DNA from: Emydura subglobosa
Lineage: Eukaryota > Chordata > Testudines > Chelidae
Direction of reading: 5' to 3'
Assembly: GCA_007922225.1 (NCBI GenBank)
Contig: ML679966.1
Span: 59,416,148 to 59,480,147 of the forward strand
DNA: 64,000 nucleotides
Shown: in pieces, positions 34,574 to 45,338 of the stretch
Position numbering within the stretch: position 1 is the stretch's first letter
How the letters are laid out: every line of letters begins with the position of its first letter
Translations under genes and position numbers: made by a program
Notes under the pieces: generated by a model
Told to the model about the DNA's origin: nothing
Database searches by the model: none
The model's input: the letters and a program-made list of their open reading frames with translations, nothing else

Positions 34574-36034
34574 CGTAACAGGATCTCTATTCACCACTGA
34601 GGCACCACCTTGTGGCTGCATCTGGGGAATAGCTCCGCCCACTCTGAGACCCCCTTCTAACTCTAGTTTGCACTGCAACCCCTATCTCATTCCAGGAGTT
34701 GCAGTGCTTCCTCTCAGTGACTCATGGTGCTCCTTTCTGGCTCAGCTCTCTGGGGTATTAAACTCTCAATGGACTGGCTAACTGGATATCATTCCTGGCC
34801 AAACTATGCCACTTCCCCATTGGCTGGTAGGGGTCCACCCATTACTTCAGGTTCCAGCCCAGGGACCCTTAGATCAGTGGCAAAGGTCTGCACCATTCCA
34901 AACTTTACTGGTATAGCCATGGGCCTTTTCCTTTGCCACTTGTATCAGGCTTCCAGTCCACCCCCTTAATGGGTAAACCTTCCTTCAGGGCCAGGATCCA
35001 AGGGCTTGCACATGCACACGCACATTGATGAAGTTCAATAAGGACAAGTGCAGAGTCCTGCACTTAGGACGGAAGAATCCCATGCACAGCTACAGATTGG
35101 GGACAGACGAGTTAGGCAGCAGTTCTGCAGAAAAGGACCTGGGAGTTACAGTGGATGAGAAGCTGGATATGAGGCAGCAGTGTGCCCTGGTTGCCAAGAA
35201 GGCTAATAGCATATTGGGCTGCATTAGTAGGAGCATTGCCAGCAGGTCGAGGGAAGTGATTATTCCCCTCTATTCAGCATTGGTGAGGCCGCAATTGGAG
35301 TATTGTGTCCAGTTTTGGGCCCCCCCCTACAAAAAGGATATGGAGAAGTTGGAGAGAGTCCAGCGGAGGGCAACAAAAATGATTAGGGGGCTGGAGCACA
35401 GGACTTATGAGGAGAGGCTGAGGGAACTGGGCTTGTTTAGTCTGCAAAAGAGAAGAATGAGGGGGGATTTGATAGCAGCCTTTAACTACCTGAAAGGAGG
35501 TTCCAGGGAGGATGGAGCTAGGCTGTTTTCAGTGGTGGCAGATGACAAAACAAGGAGCAACGGTCTCAAATTGCAGTGGGGGAGGTCTAGGTTGGACATT
35601 AGGAAAAAGTTTTTCACTAGGAGGGTGGTGAAGCACTGGAATGGGTTACCTAGGGAGGTGGTGGAATCTCCATCTTTAGAGGTTTTTAAGATGCGGCTTG
35701 ACAAAACCCACGCTGGGATTATTTAGCTGAGGTTAGTCCTGCTTTGAGCAGGGGGTTGGACTAGATGACCTTCTGAGATCCCTTCCAACGCTATGATTCT
35801 AGGATTCTCCCTCCCTCCCCGACACAGACTGCAGGCTTCCACACTACAGCCTTCTTCTTCCTCACTTCCTGGCCTTATATCAGCACTGCTGTTCCTGCCC
35901 AGCTGGGCTCCATCTTCCATCAGTGCTTGCCCATCAAGCCTACCTCTTCCTCACCAGTAACCTGTCAGGTTAATTAATCCCTGGTGACCACATTCACCCT
36001 TTTTGGGCTACCGTGAAGTGAACACCCCACCCCA
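34574..36034 (-). mobile_element. LTR-like element split by a CR1 insertion
   Basis: The left part (34,574 to about 35,025) and the right part (about 35,809 to 36,034) together measure about 670 bp. They resemble the uninterrupted copy at 40,079-40,746: CCCCATTGGCTGGTAGGGG against TCCCAGTGGCTGGTAGGGG, TTCCAGCCCAGGGACCC against TTCTAGTCCAGGGACCC, and GTGAACACCCCACC against GGTGAACACCCCATC. On the minus strand there is a TATA-like GATATAAGG near 35,880. No coding sequence of its own is present. It is probably a solo LTR. Confidence 0.6.
35025..35808 (+). mobile_element. CR1 LINE, 5'-truncated, with open reverse transcriptase C-terminus
   Basis: An uninterrupted frame of 233 codons (35,025-35,726) includes [81 protein letters not shown] and [13 protein letters not shown]. 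This is the C-terminal part of the CR1 polyprotein. The 3' UTR follows with GGTTGGACTAGATGACC and ends in the CR1-type tail CTATGATTCTAGGATTCT. The open frame over this length indicates a fairly recent insertion. It is truncated just before the start, as is usual for CR1, and sits inside an LTR-like element. Annotators may report it as a reverse-transcriptase-like gene, which would be wrong for a host gene. Confidence 0.92.
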
Positions 36035-36275
36035 GGATGTCACTGTCATGCCTCAAGATCACAGATAACTAAGAACTTACATCCAGTAGAGACCTAGGTA
36101 CTATTGCAAATGCTAACATACAAGAGCCAAATGTCATCCACATTGCTAAAGGCTTTTAGAAGAAACTTGCTAGATTAGGTGCCTCTGTAATCCACACTAA
36201 TACAGTGTCACTTCTACAGCTAGCGCACATCTAGAAGTTTATGACCCAACTGTAACTTCCATGCTAAGAGAACTG

Positions 36276-36400
36276 CTTCTTTAGCTCAAGTGGTAAAGAC
36301 TCATGATTTACATCCAGAGTTCCCAGGCAGAAGGCCCAACCGTGGCTATCGTTACATTTGGCTGTGCTGTCTATAATCACTAAGCCACAATCTGCTTCCA
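36276..36400. repeat. tRNA-like SINE fragment
   Basis: TTCTTTAGCTCAAGTGGTAA resembles an A box (TAGCTCAAGTGG), and GAGTTCCCAGGCAGAAGG occupies the B-box position in a degraded form. It is too diverged to be a tRNA. A second tRNA-like stretch (TGTGGGTTCAAGCTTTGG) is at 36,608-36,626. Confidence 0.35.
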
Positions 36401-36639
36401 CAGTCATAAAGAAGAAGAACAACCCAATTCTGATGCCCAGCATTCCACTGCTGTCCCACAAAGAACTATGTAATGCACTGGCAACACGTGTGTTGTCGTC
36501 TCCTGTGTGGGCTGATTCATAGAGAGATTAACACCATGCTTCCCTTTGCTGCCAGGAACTGCTGTAGCTGAAGTGTAAGACATCTGTGCTGTAGCTCTGA
36601 AAATTGTGGGTTCAAGCTTTGGTGATGACTTGAGAATGA

Positions 36640-37125
36640 AAAAATATACATATTTGTGGAAAAGATAGTACAAGAACCCTGCACGTAGTATCTGGATAGT
36701 TTGCTAATAGCTGTTTTACATCTGCATTTTTAATATTGGTACATGACTCATGGGAGCGGTACCTTTAAGAATAAAGTGTGGCATACTGTGCTTGAGTCGG
36801 AGAGCAATATTTGGGAGCTTTGGCCATTGTGTGTAGACACTAAAAGAGCCATCCTTTGTCAGCTCCAAAAAAGGCCAAGCTTGATTTAATAAACATACCT
36901 TTATTAGAATAAACATATCAAGCCTTATTTTCAAAGGTGTAATGTTAGCAGGAGGACTGGATGCCTCAGGGCACCGTGAAAGAGAGCCTTCTCCCTATAG
37001 GTCACCAAGCAGCAGGGATTAAATAGTGTTGTAAGCTAAGGGATGCTTGATGGCAAACTCATCTCATGTAGAGCCTAAGGCCCAGCTCCAGCTCCCACAT
37101 CATAAAGTCACTACCATACTTTGCA
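36640..37125 (+). other. SPMIP2 intron, no recognised feature
   Basis: Nothing recognised. Confidence 0.3.
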
Positions 37126-37129
37126 CTTA

Positions 37130-37210
37130 ATTGTAAACTTTTGGGGACAGCAATTCTCTTGCTTTTGGTAGCTACACTGCCTAGCATAATGGGGCAGACC
37201 CTCAACTTGG
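37130..37210 (+). repeat. SINE/LINE tail family, forward copy
   Basis: TTGTAAACTTTTGGGGACAG then CTGCCTAGCATAATGGGGC is the forward version of the tail module whose reverse copies are at 5,395, 31,085 and 33,285. Confidence 0.55.
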
Positions 37211-38160
37211 TCCTCTAGTGAGAGCTTTCACTGTGGGGGCCAAACCAGACCTTTGCTCAGTGGCTGCTTATCTGCTCCTGTAGGTTTTTTCCCTCACTTG
37301 AAGTCATTAACCCTCTGGGACCTCAGTCATCTCTTGCTGCTGACTTCTGATGAAAACAAAGCAGGTAAACTCTTACAGAAGAGAAATCCTGGTTTTTTGC
37401 AAACAGTAACAGGGAAGAGAAAGCCCAGAACAAGTCACTTGCAGAATTACCTTAAAATAATTTGTTTTTTCAAAATTTTGTTAATCAGTAGCTTTTTAAA
37501 AATATTGTTGGCAAGTCATGAGCCAAAACTGAAAAAGCCTAAGGATGGAAGAAACATATCTGTTTGGCAAATAGGTGCCTGGATGTTTAAGCTGCAATGA
37601 TGTAACCAGAGGTTTAATGGACCAGAAGCGTGCTGCTCTAGGGCACAGACGCACGTTACTTACACCATGCTGCAGCTTGATATATAATGTAACGATATTA
37701 TGAAGGCCGAGGGGAAAAAGTTTCCACATAATTTACTCCATGAAACTGCAGAAGAGTGTGAATATCTATAGAATGTCATCATGCAGTCAGACTGGTTTGT
37801 TACCAGCAAGACTTGAGGAAATGGCTAGTACCGTTTCACCATAATGATATTTGCAGCTTTTGTGCTGTCACAGTTTTTCAAACAAACTTCAGAGAAGTTT
37901 TTCCTCCAATCATTCAAAGACGAAGAAGATACAGAAATATTTCTGTATCACTTCCCATGTGCTAGATGCTTTAGCAGAGCTTCTGCTACAAACTGTACAC
38001 ATTAAAATTACAATTGTGAGTATAAACAGACATAGAAAAGCACAATGCACCTCGTAAAAACTGAAGATTATTCCTCACCTTTTGGAGCAGTAAAGAGAAG
38101 CTAGTCTTTTGGGATGCTATATTAGCCCTCAGCCTTGCTGTCCTTTTAACCAAAGCAGCA
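37211..38160 (+). other. SPMIP2 intron, no recognised feature
   Basis: AT-rich sequence. An open frame of about 115 codons at 37,253-37,600 has no recognised domain. Confidence 0.3.
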
Positions 38161-38164
38161 TGTC

Positions 38165-38372
38165 CAGAAGGATGGTCTAGTGCTAGGACACTAACATGGG
38201 ACTTGAGAGTTTAATTCACTCCCCTGCCAGACTTCTTGTGTGACATTGAGCAAGTCAGGCTCTCTGTAATTGTCTGTAAATGAGAATACTAATTTCCCTA
38301 CCTCACAGGGGTATTGTGAGAATAAATACATTACCGATGGTGAGGAGTTGAGACACTATGGTAATGGGGGCC
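38165..38372 (+). repeat. MIR-like CORE-SINE with L2-like tail
   Basis: Runs from GATGGTCTAGTGCTAGGACA through TTGTGTGACATTGAGCAAGT, TACCTCACAGGGGTATTGTG and AGAATAAATACATTACCGAT to GACACTATGGTAATGGGGGC. The order of blocks is that of a CORE-SINE with an L2-type 3' end. Confidence 0.65.
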
Positions 38373-38374
38373 AA

Positions 38375-38575
38375 GAATATGTTTACACTGCAATGTAAAC
38401 CCGGGCTCAGACTCAGCTTGAGATCAAATCCCACTTACATCTATACACAGATCTCTCAGACTCAGGGTCAAACTCAGGGTCCTAAGAGCCTGTGGGGTTG
38501 GAGGGTTTGAGCCTGAATCAAGCTGGGACCCTGGGTTGAAACCTTATTGCTTTGCAGTGTAGATGCAGTTTTCCC
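38375..38575. mobile_element. Fold-back MITE, GCAGTGTAGAT family, copy 2
   Basis: GTTTACACTGCAATGTAAAC at the left and TTTGCAGTGTAGATGCAG at the right are inverted relative to each other. The interior carries CCGGGCTCAGACTCAGC and GAGCCTGAATCAAGCTGGGA. It is related to 9,765-10,065 and 50,787-51,047. Confidence 0.6.
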
Positions 38576-38796
38576 TCCCCCCAGCTCAGATCCTAAGAGA
38601 CCACCAGAAGTATTCAACAATCCCATGGGCCAACTTCCTTTGTCCTCTCTATTCCAAGAATCACCAATCGACTCCATGGAAATATAAGCAACCCCCCATG
38701 CTGTAGTACCAGCTCAGCAAGTCAGCGTTTAACCCTTCCATTGTTTTCTGACTGCCAAGCTGCAAACACACCTTTGGAGAACCTTCCGCATTCACA

Positions 38797-39201
38797 ATGG
38801 AGGCTGAGCAGAAGAAGTCCTTTGCAAAGCATGTTGCTGCATGGTTGCAGGAGCACAACCAGTTTTCGGTTAACCTCTGGTTTGAGGCCAACAAAACAGT
38901 AGATTGCTGATATGTGTGGTCATTCCTGGTACAAACAGCAAAGAAACTGGCAGCACTGGAAATTTACTCAACTGGTGACCAGTGCAGGGAGCAGATTAAG
39001 TGGCTCAAGACTGAGTGCCGGAAAAACAGCGACAAGAAGTGCAAGTTGCCATCATCATGCCATTTTTATGAGGAGTTTGACTGGGGGCAGGATACTGCAC
39101 CAAGCACACAGTCAACAATGCTGCATGTTGAGTTGGTCAGTCAGGATGACAACCTGCGGGGCCCAGAATCCAGCATGAGCCCAGCAAGAGGCGCCAAATG
39201 A
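38797..39201 (+). pseudogene. Harbinger Myb/SANT-like DNA-binding gene, 5' part
   Basis: From an ATG at 38,797 the frame reads MEAEQKKSFAKHVAAWLQ, meets TGA at 38,908-38,910, and continues in the same frame with VWSFLVQTAKKLAALEIY, QCREQIKWLKTECRKNSD and FYEEFDWGQDTAPST to a stop at 39,201. The second half resembles the trihelix Myb/SANT-like domain of the accessory protein of PIF/Harbinger transposons, which binds the element ends and works with the transposase. The 3' part lies at 41,284-41,551, beyond an LTR-like insertion. It is a broken gene with at least two stops. Confidence 0.65.
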
Positions 39202-40078
39202 GGCCAGCAAAGTTACTCTGTTGCTGAAACTTGCCCCCGAGGAGGCATTGCTTCAGGAGCAGCTGCAGCAGCCACTCATCAGGGCCATACTTGGGGGAAA
39301 TTTTGATGCTCCTCTGAGGAATGGCCCACCATGGAATTGGCAGCAGACACAGAAGGGACAGAAGCCACCTTGGAGCCGGGAAGTTTCTGGTTCTGTTTTA
39401 ATGTTTATTAATAGAAAAGTGGAACGTATTTTCATTTTGTGACTCACTGCAAAAGACATTAAAAGCCACAGCTAGCAGCATGTATCTGCTACTGGTGGAT
39501 TGTACATCAATGCCTTGGTGTCATCCCCCACCCCCAACCAGGTGGTGTTCAAAAGGACGACTGGGAAATGCAAACAGTAAAAATGCTTTGAAAATGAATT
39601 TTTACTGGAAAGGCGCAGATATGTGCTAGATATGTGCTGTTTCTTAAAAATCATACCCTTACATTGCCATACCTGTAAGTATGTCGCTCTGTAACCATTC
39701 AGTGGTGCAATGAGCTGACTGGAAACAGTCAACTATGTGTGTGTGGGATAGGGGGATATGGAAATGTGTTCCACTTACAAATCTAGGCCTTCAGTTAAAG
39801 GTAGCCCATGTTGTCCATAGGTGACAATCCTTTGTCCCAAATACAACTGAGGTTTGAAATTGTATGCAGAATTGTTCCGGGGTGGGGGTGGCAGGAAGAG
39901 AAGATGAGGATGGCAGTGGAGTTGTGTGTGTAAGCATCCAGTCATAACAGATTAAGCCATGTGAAAGCTAATGCAGCATCCTGTTGATTTCCCTCATGAA
40001 TTCTGACCCAATCCTGGAGACTGCGAGATGCCAACTTTTCCTCTAACAGGAAGTTAGTCACATTTTGGGAAAGGGCGT

Positions 40079-40746
40079 TGTCACGGGGCACTCTACTCAC
40101 TGCCCGGGAGCCTCCTTGTCACCATATACAGCTCCACTCACATCTGACACCCTGTTCTGCTGCTCATTGCATGTGCTGCCGTCTCTCTCTTTCACTCCTT
40201 GCAACTCAGGGCACTCTTTCTTTGTGGCTTGGCTCTCTGGCCAGATTGCTATAGACTATCTGTTCCAGGGTAGCAAAGTCTTTCCATACCAACAGTCTCC
40301 TTATGCACTGCCCTAGTAATGCCACTTCCCAGTGGCTGGTAGGGGGACCCGAGCCTGCCCACTACTCTGTGTTCTAGTCCAGGGACCCAATACCTGATAA
40401 CTGTGGTCTGCTTTCCCTCAGACCCTGTTGCTCTTTCCGTAGACTCCTTCCTACAGCTTCTGGCTCCCTCTGTCTGGGTGTACCAACTAAAATGCCCTCC
40501 TCCCAGGGAATAACTGCAGACTACTGAGCTCCATAGCCTCAAACACACCTCCCTACTCCCAGGTAGAGACTACTTCCCTGCAGCCCGTTTCTGTTGCCAG
40601 CTTCCTGGCTTTATCCTAGCCCCCCCGATTCCTTCTCAGCCAGGCTCTGTCACCTAATTCCCCTCAGCTATGGCCTGTCTGATTTATTGGAACCTTCTCA
40701 GCCTCATTAACCCCTTCTGGGCTGGTGTGGGGTGAACACCCCATCA
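40079..40746 (-). mobile_element. LTR-like element inside the Harbinger relic
   Basis: The unit is bounded by TGTCACGGGGCACTC and GGGTGAACACCCCATCA, so on the minus strand it runs TGATGGGG to CCGTGACA, the TG...CA form of an LTR. The length is 668 bp, equal to the summed parts of the related copy at 34,574-36,034. It has no coding sequence, and a GGATAAAGCC box on the minus strand may be its TATA element. I found no clean target-site duplication. Confidence 0.6.
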
Positions 40747-41283
40747 AAGGCATATTTTCCAAGGTCACTGCGATAACTGACCAGCCTGCTCCATTCGTGC
40801 TGTTCAGTCACTATATCTTTGAATACTTTCGTTGCATAGATGGCTGGTTTCCCAGCTTCAGCTTGGAATAACTTTTCCTTTTGCCAGAAATGTTATGTCC
40901 TCCAAAACATGGAAGACCTGAAATCATAGAAAAATCTTTTGTAGCACAGCCAGAGACTGTTTCCCCCAAACCCAACTTCTGCAATTTTTGGGGGGGAAAG
41001 CAGCTTTGATTTTTAACTTACCATTGTCTCTGCACTTCTTTCTCTGCAATTAACCAGGCAGTGTCCTGGAAACTTCTATAGTCTGAAACCTCCCTCTCGC
41101 ATACCAAAGTTCAGTTTAGAAAAGTAACATTTTATGTCTTCACAATTCCACAGGGAAATGTTCTGTGCTCCGGCACTGAGCAGCTTGAGACAATAACCCT
41201 GTGTCTTGTCCTACTCAAAGCCCCTCGACCTCTATTGGCTGCAGTACCTCCACAGCTCTCCCACACTGCAGCAGAAACCTGGG

Positions 41284-41551
41284 TCAGCAGACCTTCATGG
41301 ACCATTCCGAGAGGAAGCGTTTCCATGATGAACTGATGGTTGAAGTTCTGGACAAGGCCAACAAGCAGGTCCAGTACCAAAGACAGAATGACTTACAATT
41401 AAAGTAATGGCAAGAGGAAAGGCTCAGGCCAGCTTCACAGCTTGAGGACAGGACTTCAGTGTGGGAGCAGGCACTTGCTTCGCAATTCCTGGAACAAGAA
41501 CAGCAGCTGAGAGAGGAGGACAGAGCTCTGCGGAAAGAGCTGTTTGAATAG
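41284..41551 (+). pseudogene. Harbinger Myb/SANT-like gene, 3' part
   Basis: The frame reads FMDHSERKRFHDELMVEVLD, then QVQYQRQNDLQLK, stops at TAA (41,405-41,407) and continues in frame with SQFLEQEQQLREEDRALRKE to TAG at 41,549-41,551. The Gln/Glu/Arg-rich helical tail is typical of the C-terminus of Harbinger Myb-like proteins. I infer it is the end of the gene that starts at 38,797, separated by the insertion at 40,079-40,746 and other sequence. Confidence 0.5.
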
Positions 41552-42386
41552 CTGATTTCAGTAATGGCTACAAGAGTAGTGACTCTTGCTGCATCACCCA
41601 CACCATGGCCTGAGTTCCCTCCATGGTACCCTGTGCTGCAGTCCAAAAACAGCTTGAACATATCCATGGCTGGGGGACTCATGCAATCAGGCCCTATAAG
41701 CAGCTGGGAAGGGCAACTATGCCCCTTGCAATCCTCTATATTGAGCTCCCTTCCCCAGTACCAAGTGCACAGCAAACATGGAAGGAAGGGAAAGGAGAAT
41801 GGGGGATATGGGGGTGGAGGGGGGTTGTCTTGTACATGGTTTCATTGTTTTCACTTGTTTGTGCACTTCATGGTTTGTTTAGTTCTTTGGGATTTTTTTA
41901 AATGTTTTGTTGTTACAGGTATTTTGTTGTGGTAATGGCAGCTGGCTAGCCTGTCAATGGATTAATGATGTATTTTTCTAATCCATGTTTATAAATTAAG
42001 CTTTTTATTTTAAAAAGCAAGTGTACTGCATCACATTATACAGTGTATATTTAAAATAATAAAAGTAAACACATGATCAGGGATCATTAGGAATTAATAT
42101 ACAGATGCTATTCCTCAGTACATTTAACTACCTCAATCCATATGTCAATCACTTTCTTGCATCAATGCCCTCCCCATTTGATAAGTGGTCAGGTCATTCA
42201 TAAGTACATCACATGACAGTCAACCCCACCTCCTCCAAACAATAAAACCCCATCACAATCAGCTCCTTCCCTCCACAAGCACATTCATAAAGGTCCATTC
42301 TCCCTCTTCCACTGGGCCATGCAAGTCCAAAATGTGGGAGCACAAAGCATCCCTGATGTCTTTTGCCCTGGTACATGCAGCTCCAG

Positions 42387-42610
42387 CTATGATAGGTGCA
42401 TGTACCGATTCAGTGGCCCCTCGCTGTCACAGGTCCATTCAGGGGGAAATGGCTCACCTCTGGCTTCACAAAGATTGTGAAGTCCACAGCAAGCCACACT
42501 AATGCGCACAGCATTGATGACACTGGCATCTAAATAGAAATCCCATTGAAGATGTTTAGGCCTATCTGCCAAAAGCATATTCAACAGCTATTCTACACCT
42601 GTAGAATATA
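42387..42610 (-). pseudogene. Harbinger transposase, C-terminal fragment
   Basis: The minus-strand frame HLQWDFYLDASVINAVRI continues into ACCGLHNLCEARGEPFPPEW. This is the typical end of PIF/Harbinger (DDE_Tnp_4) transposases, including the ACC.LHN.CE motif. It is separated from the upstream DDE part at 43,365-43,900 by about 750 bp of inserted sequence. Confidence 0.75.
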
Positions 42611-42611
42611 A

Positions 42612-43364
42612 TTAAAACTTATTTTTCTAGGGTCTCTTGTTAGGAAGAATTTTACAGATAAAAGAAATCCTCTCTTTAAATGGTGTGTTGTGTGTAAACT
42701 CTATTAAAGACCCCTCTTCTACGTAGATTCTCCACCTGATCATATCCAATCACTGGCTTAGGAATGACTATTATCCAGACTGGTGTAAAGATGTAACTAA
42801 AGTGACAATTTATTAAAGTACATAAATGATATGAAAACAAATAGCTCGTGGTTAACCACAGAGTAAGTCTGAAGCCAAGATCCCTTACCACATAACATAG
42901 AACCTGTAGGTACTGTGTATAAACAAAGCTGAATGTTATCATCCATAACACAATAGGATAGGTGAACAAACAGGACCAGGGCAGAGTGGAACACAGGCAA
43001 CAGGAGAAGAAATAGGCATGGGAATCGAAGTGAAGGAGTATGGGAACAACGAGTTGGTGTCTCAATCTGTGGATCTTTTCTCTCGAGGACTGGTTGCATG
43101 CTGCTGCTCAGGACAGCCCCCAAACACACAAGTCCAAAGTATCTCCTGGTTTCATCCAATATGAAGGTGGTGTCTTCCCACTCGAGTGCACACAGCACAG
43201 TCTTTTGCAGCTGTCCCCTCAGGTCTTTGCACCTGATACTTCACTGTAGTGCACACGTTCCAGTCTTTTTGCACATGTTCTGCAACTCTTTCATAAATGC
43301 AAGCCTTTACACTTGCTCCTGCCAAGATGGATTCCACAGGTAAATTAACTATATACAATTCCGG
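42612..43364. mobile_element. Unclassified insertion within the Harbinger transposase
   Basis: About 750 bp separates two parts of one transposase that should be continuous, so this stretch was inserted, or replaces an internal part. It contains GTGACAATTTATTAAAGTAC (LTR-like) and no recognised protein. Its exact ends are not fixed. Confidence 0.45.
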
Positions 43365-43915
43365 CCTACACGCTGAAATCAGGATATGGTTTCATAAGCC
43401 AAGGCAAAAGGCGGTACATGCAAAGTCCCCCAGAGTAAGAGTGGAGACAGTAAGTCCATTTATTACAATGTCATTTGGTGGGAATAATGTCCCAGCTTGT
43501 CCATGAGTGTAGACTTCCCATCAACGAAAAGTCCTGGCATCATGAACTTTTCCAGTGCAACCCACGCTGACATTCATAAATTGACCTCTGTGGTCCATGA
43601 GAGCCTGCATAACAATGGAGTCGTACACTTTGTGGTTTATGTACTCATATGCTCCTTGAGGAGGGCAAACTAAGGGCACGAGTGTCCCATCAACGTCCCC
43701 TGTACAATTTGGAAACTCTATTCTCTCAAAGCCAGCAGTTACTTCAAGAATATCTTTAATGCCAGTAGTTGGGGATAAATCACATGCCTGATTACCCACA
43801 GTTGACTTCCCACTACCACACCTGTTGGCACCAGTGCTGTTGCAGTCTGGGATAGCCAACTTCTGGACTGGCATGGCTGCCCTCACAGGGGTGTCGATAT
43901 ACGGGAAGCTTGGTC
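43365..43915 (-). pseudogene. Harbinger transposase, DDE core fragment
   Basis: The minus-strand frame at 43,886-43,521 includes KLAIPDC, CGSGKSTVGNQACD, IEFPNCTGDVDGTLVPLVCP, EYINHKVYDSIVMQALMDH and GCTGKVHDARTFR. This is the DDE_Tnp_4 core with the first catalytic Asp in GDVDGT and the second in the VHDAR block. After a stop the sequence continues AGTLFPPNDIVINGL and TLGDF, then in a shifted frame YRLLPWLMKPYPDFS. It is the same family as the domesticated HARBI1. Stops and a frameshift make it non-functional, and the N-terminal part is not recognisable beyond 43,915. Confidence 0.85.
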
Positions 43916-44600
43916 AAAGTACCAGGCTAACCACACCTCAGACCCCTCCTGGTCTCTGAGAACATCTACTTTGAGCCCTCTAGCCAGGGTGGAATTACAC
44001 AATTCTCCCACTCTCAGATTGTGTCCTGTTTTGCAATCTCCTGTGCATCAACCATAATTTACCACAGCCCGTCTGACTTATGCCCAGACCATGCAATTCT
44101 GTTCCCTTTGGGACAATAACAGAGGTAGTCAATGACCAAACAGCTTCCTGAAAACATAGAACAAAAGCCTTCAGAAGAAAATATACCTTAAGAACAATAA
44201 ACCAGACTGTACACATCTAGCTTTTCCCAAAGGCATCCCTGGCTCTGGGAAAGTCCAGCTTTTTAGCCTCGTGTCACAGTCTTGCTCTCTGTGTCTGACT
44301 GTCTCCCTGGCCAGTTCTGACAAGTGAACTTTTTTAACTCTTTAATGCTCTTCTGATCACTAGGCTTGCACCTTCAGCAAAACAAGGTTTGCAACTTGTT
44401 AGAGACAAGATCCTTGATGCTAACAGCTTGCCTCATTGTCTTTCAAGTGTATACTTAGGTGTTCTTGTCTGGAAAGCCATTGAGTCGCCTTCATACACAG
44501 ACCTCTGTAGGCACATAAGCACTCCATTACTCCCACTATACAATGGCTTCCCCTCACTGACCAGGTCACATAGAGTGTTAATAAAATAACATAGCATTAT
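43916..44600. other. Unclassified repeat-like sequence beside the Harbinger relic
   Basis: This is GC-moderate sequence with CCCTCTAGCCAGGGTGGAAT and TCCCAAAGGCATCCCTGGC. The texture suggests a retroelement LTR, but no termini, TATA box or family were recognised. Confidence 0.3.
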
Positions 44601-45118
44601 TCATAATATTATTACATATCAGCTCTGCATCTGTCACATAGGTGTTTGACATTGAATAGTTTGAGGTACTACACCCATTCTCACAGGAGGGGAGGGCTTG
44701 GGCCCAGCAAACTGGGGAAAAGAGACAGGTTGTCCAACTTGGAAGTCCTGCATGGATAGCATAGAGCACTGGCCCTAGATAGGCCTAGTCTGTACAGTTT
44801 AAATACAAGAGCGTTATTTTATATAGCTTGAAACACTGCTACCTACAAGTTACTACGTCCTCTACTGCAGCAAACTGGCATATTTAGATTTGTATTCCTC
44901 GTTCATCTAGGAAAGCAGAATAGGCATAAGTATTAATAGAAGAAACTTGGCAGAAGCCCTTGATCAACCAATCTTTAGAATTAATAACCCTTTCCTCTTA
45001 GAGATATTAAGATCTTATGTATAGGTTCCTGAATGCTAAATCTCAAAATATTGGCACCAGGAATAAATTAACTTCTTACTTTCACAAGTGATTTTTCCCC
45101 CCCCTTTTTACATTTTAG
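44601..45118 (+). other. SPMIP2 intron end
   Basis: AT-rich sequence leading to the long C/T tract and acceptor at 45,117-45,118. Confidence 0.4.
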
Positions 45119-45282
45119 GCAGCCTCTACCCAAAATTCTTGATCTACAAGGCTGCAACGCTAGGGGAAGGCTTGCCTGGAATTGCACTGATTATGACAAC
45201 TTCCATCACGCAAACAGCAAATGGGCTTCATTGGTCAGGGATAGCTGGTCAGCAAAAGGCACCTTCACTTCTCATGTTAAAG
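45119..45282 (+). CDS. SPMIP2: SPMIP2 coding exon, 164 bp; possibly not the last
   Basis: The exon follows a very strong pyrimidine tract ending in TTTTAG. Its first base completes the Trp codon begun in the previous exon, giving NPWQPLPKILDLQG across the junction. It continues with a Trp-rich stretch (RLAWNCTDYDN, SKWASLVRDSW, SAKGTFTSHVKG). A good donor (AAAG followed by GTACAG) lies at 45,283, so a further exon entered in phase 1 is likely, but I could not find it. If the donor is not used, the frame reads on for about 18 codons to TAA at 45,336-45,338. Assignment of the exon to SPMIP2 is fairly secure; the C-terminus of the protein is not. Confidence 0.72.
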
Positions 45283-45338
45283 GTACAGTACTTTCTCGAA
45301 CAGGTATAGCTGAAAATTTCAAATCAAGACTGTGGTAA

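Noticed and set aside
35025..35726. 233-codon frame as a host reverse-transcriptase-like gene
   Set aside because: It is the C-terminal part of a CR1 polyprotein followed by the CR1 3' end.
36276..36350. A functional tRNA gene
   Set aside because: Only an A-box-like stretch is clear; the acceptor stem does not pair and the B box is degraded.
40065..40316. 83-codon frame at 40,065
   Set aside because: It lies mostly in the LTR-like element and shows no protein family pattern.
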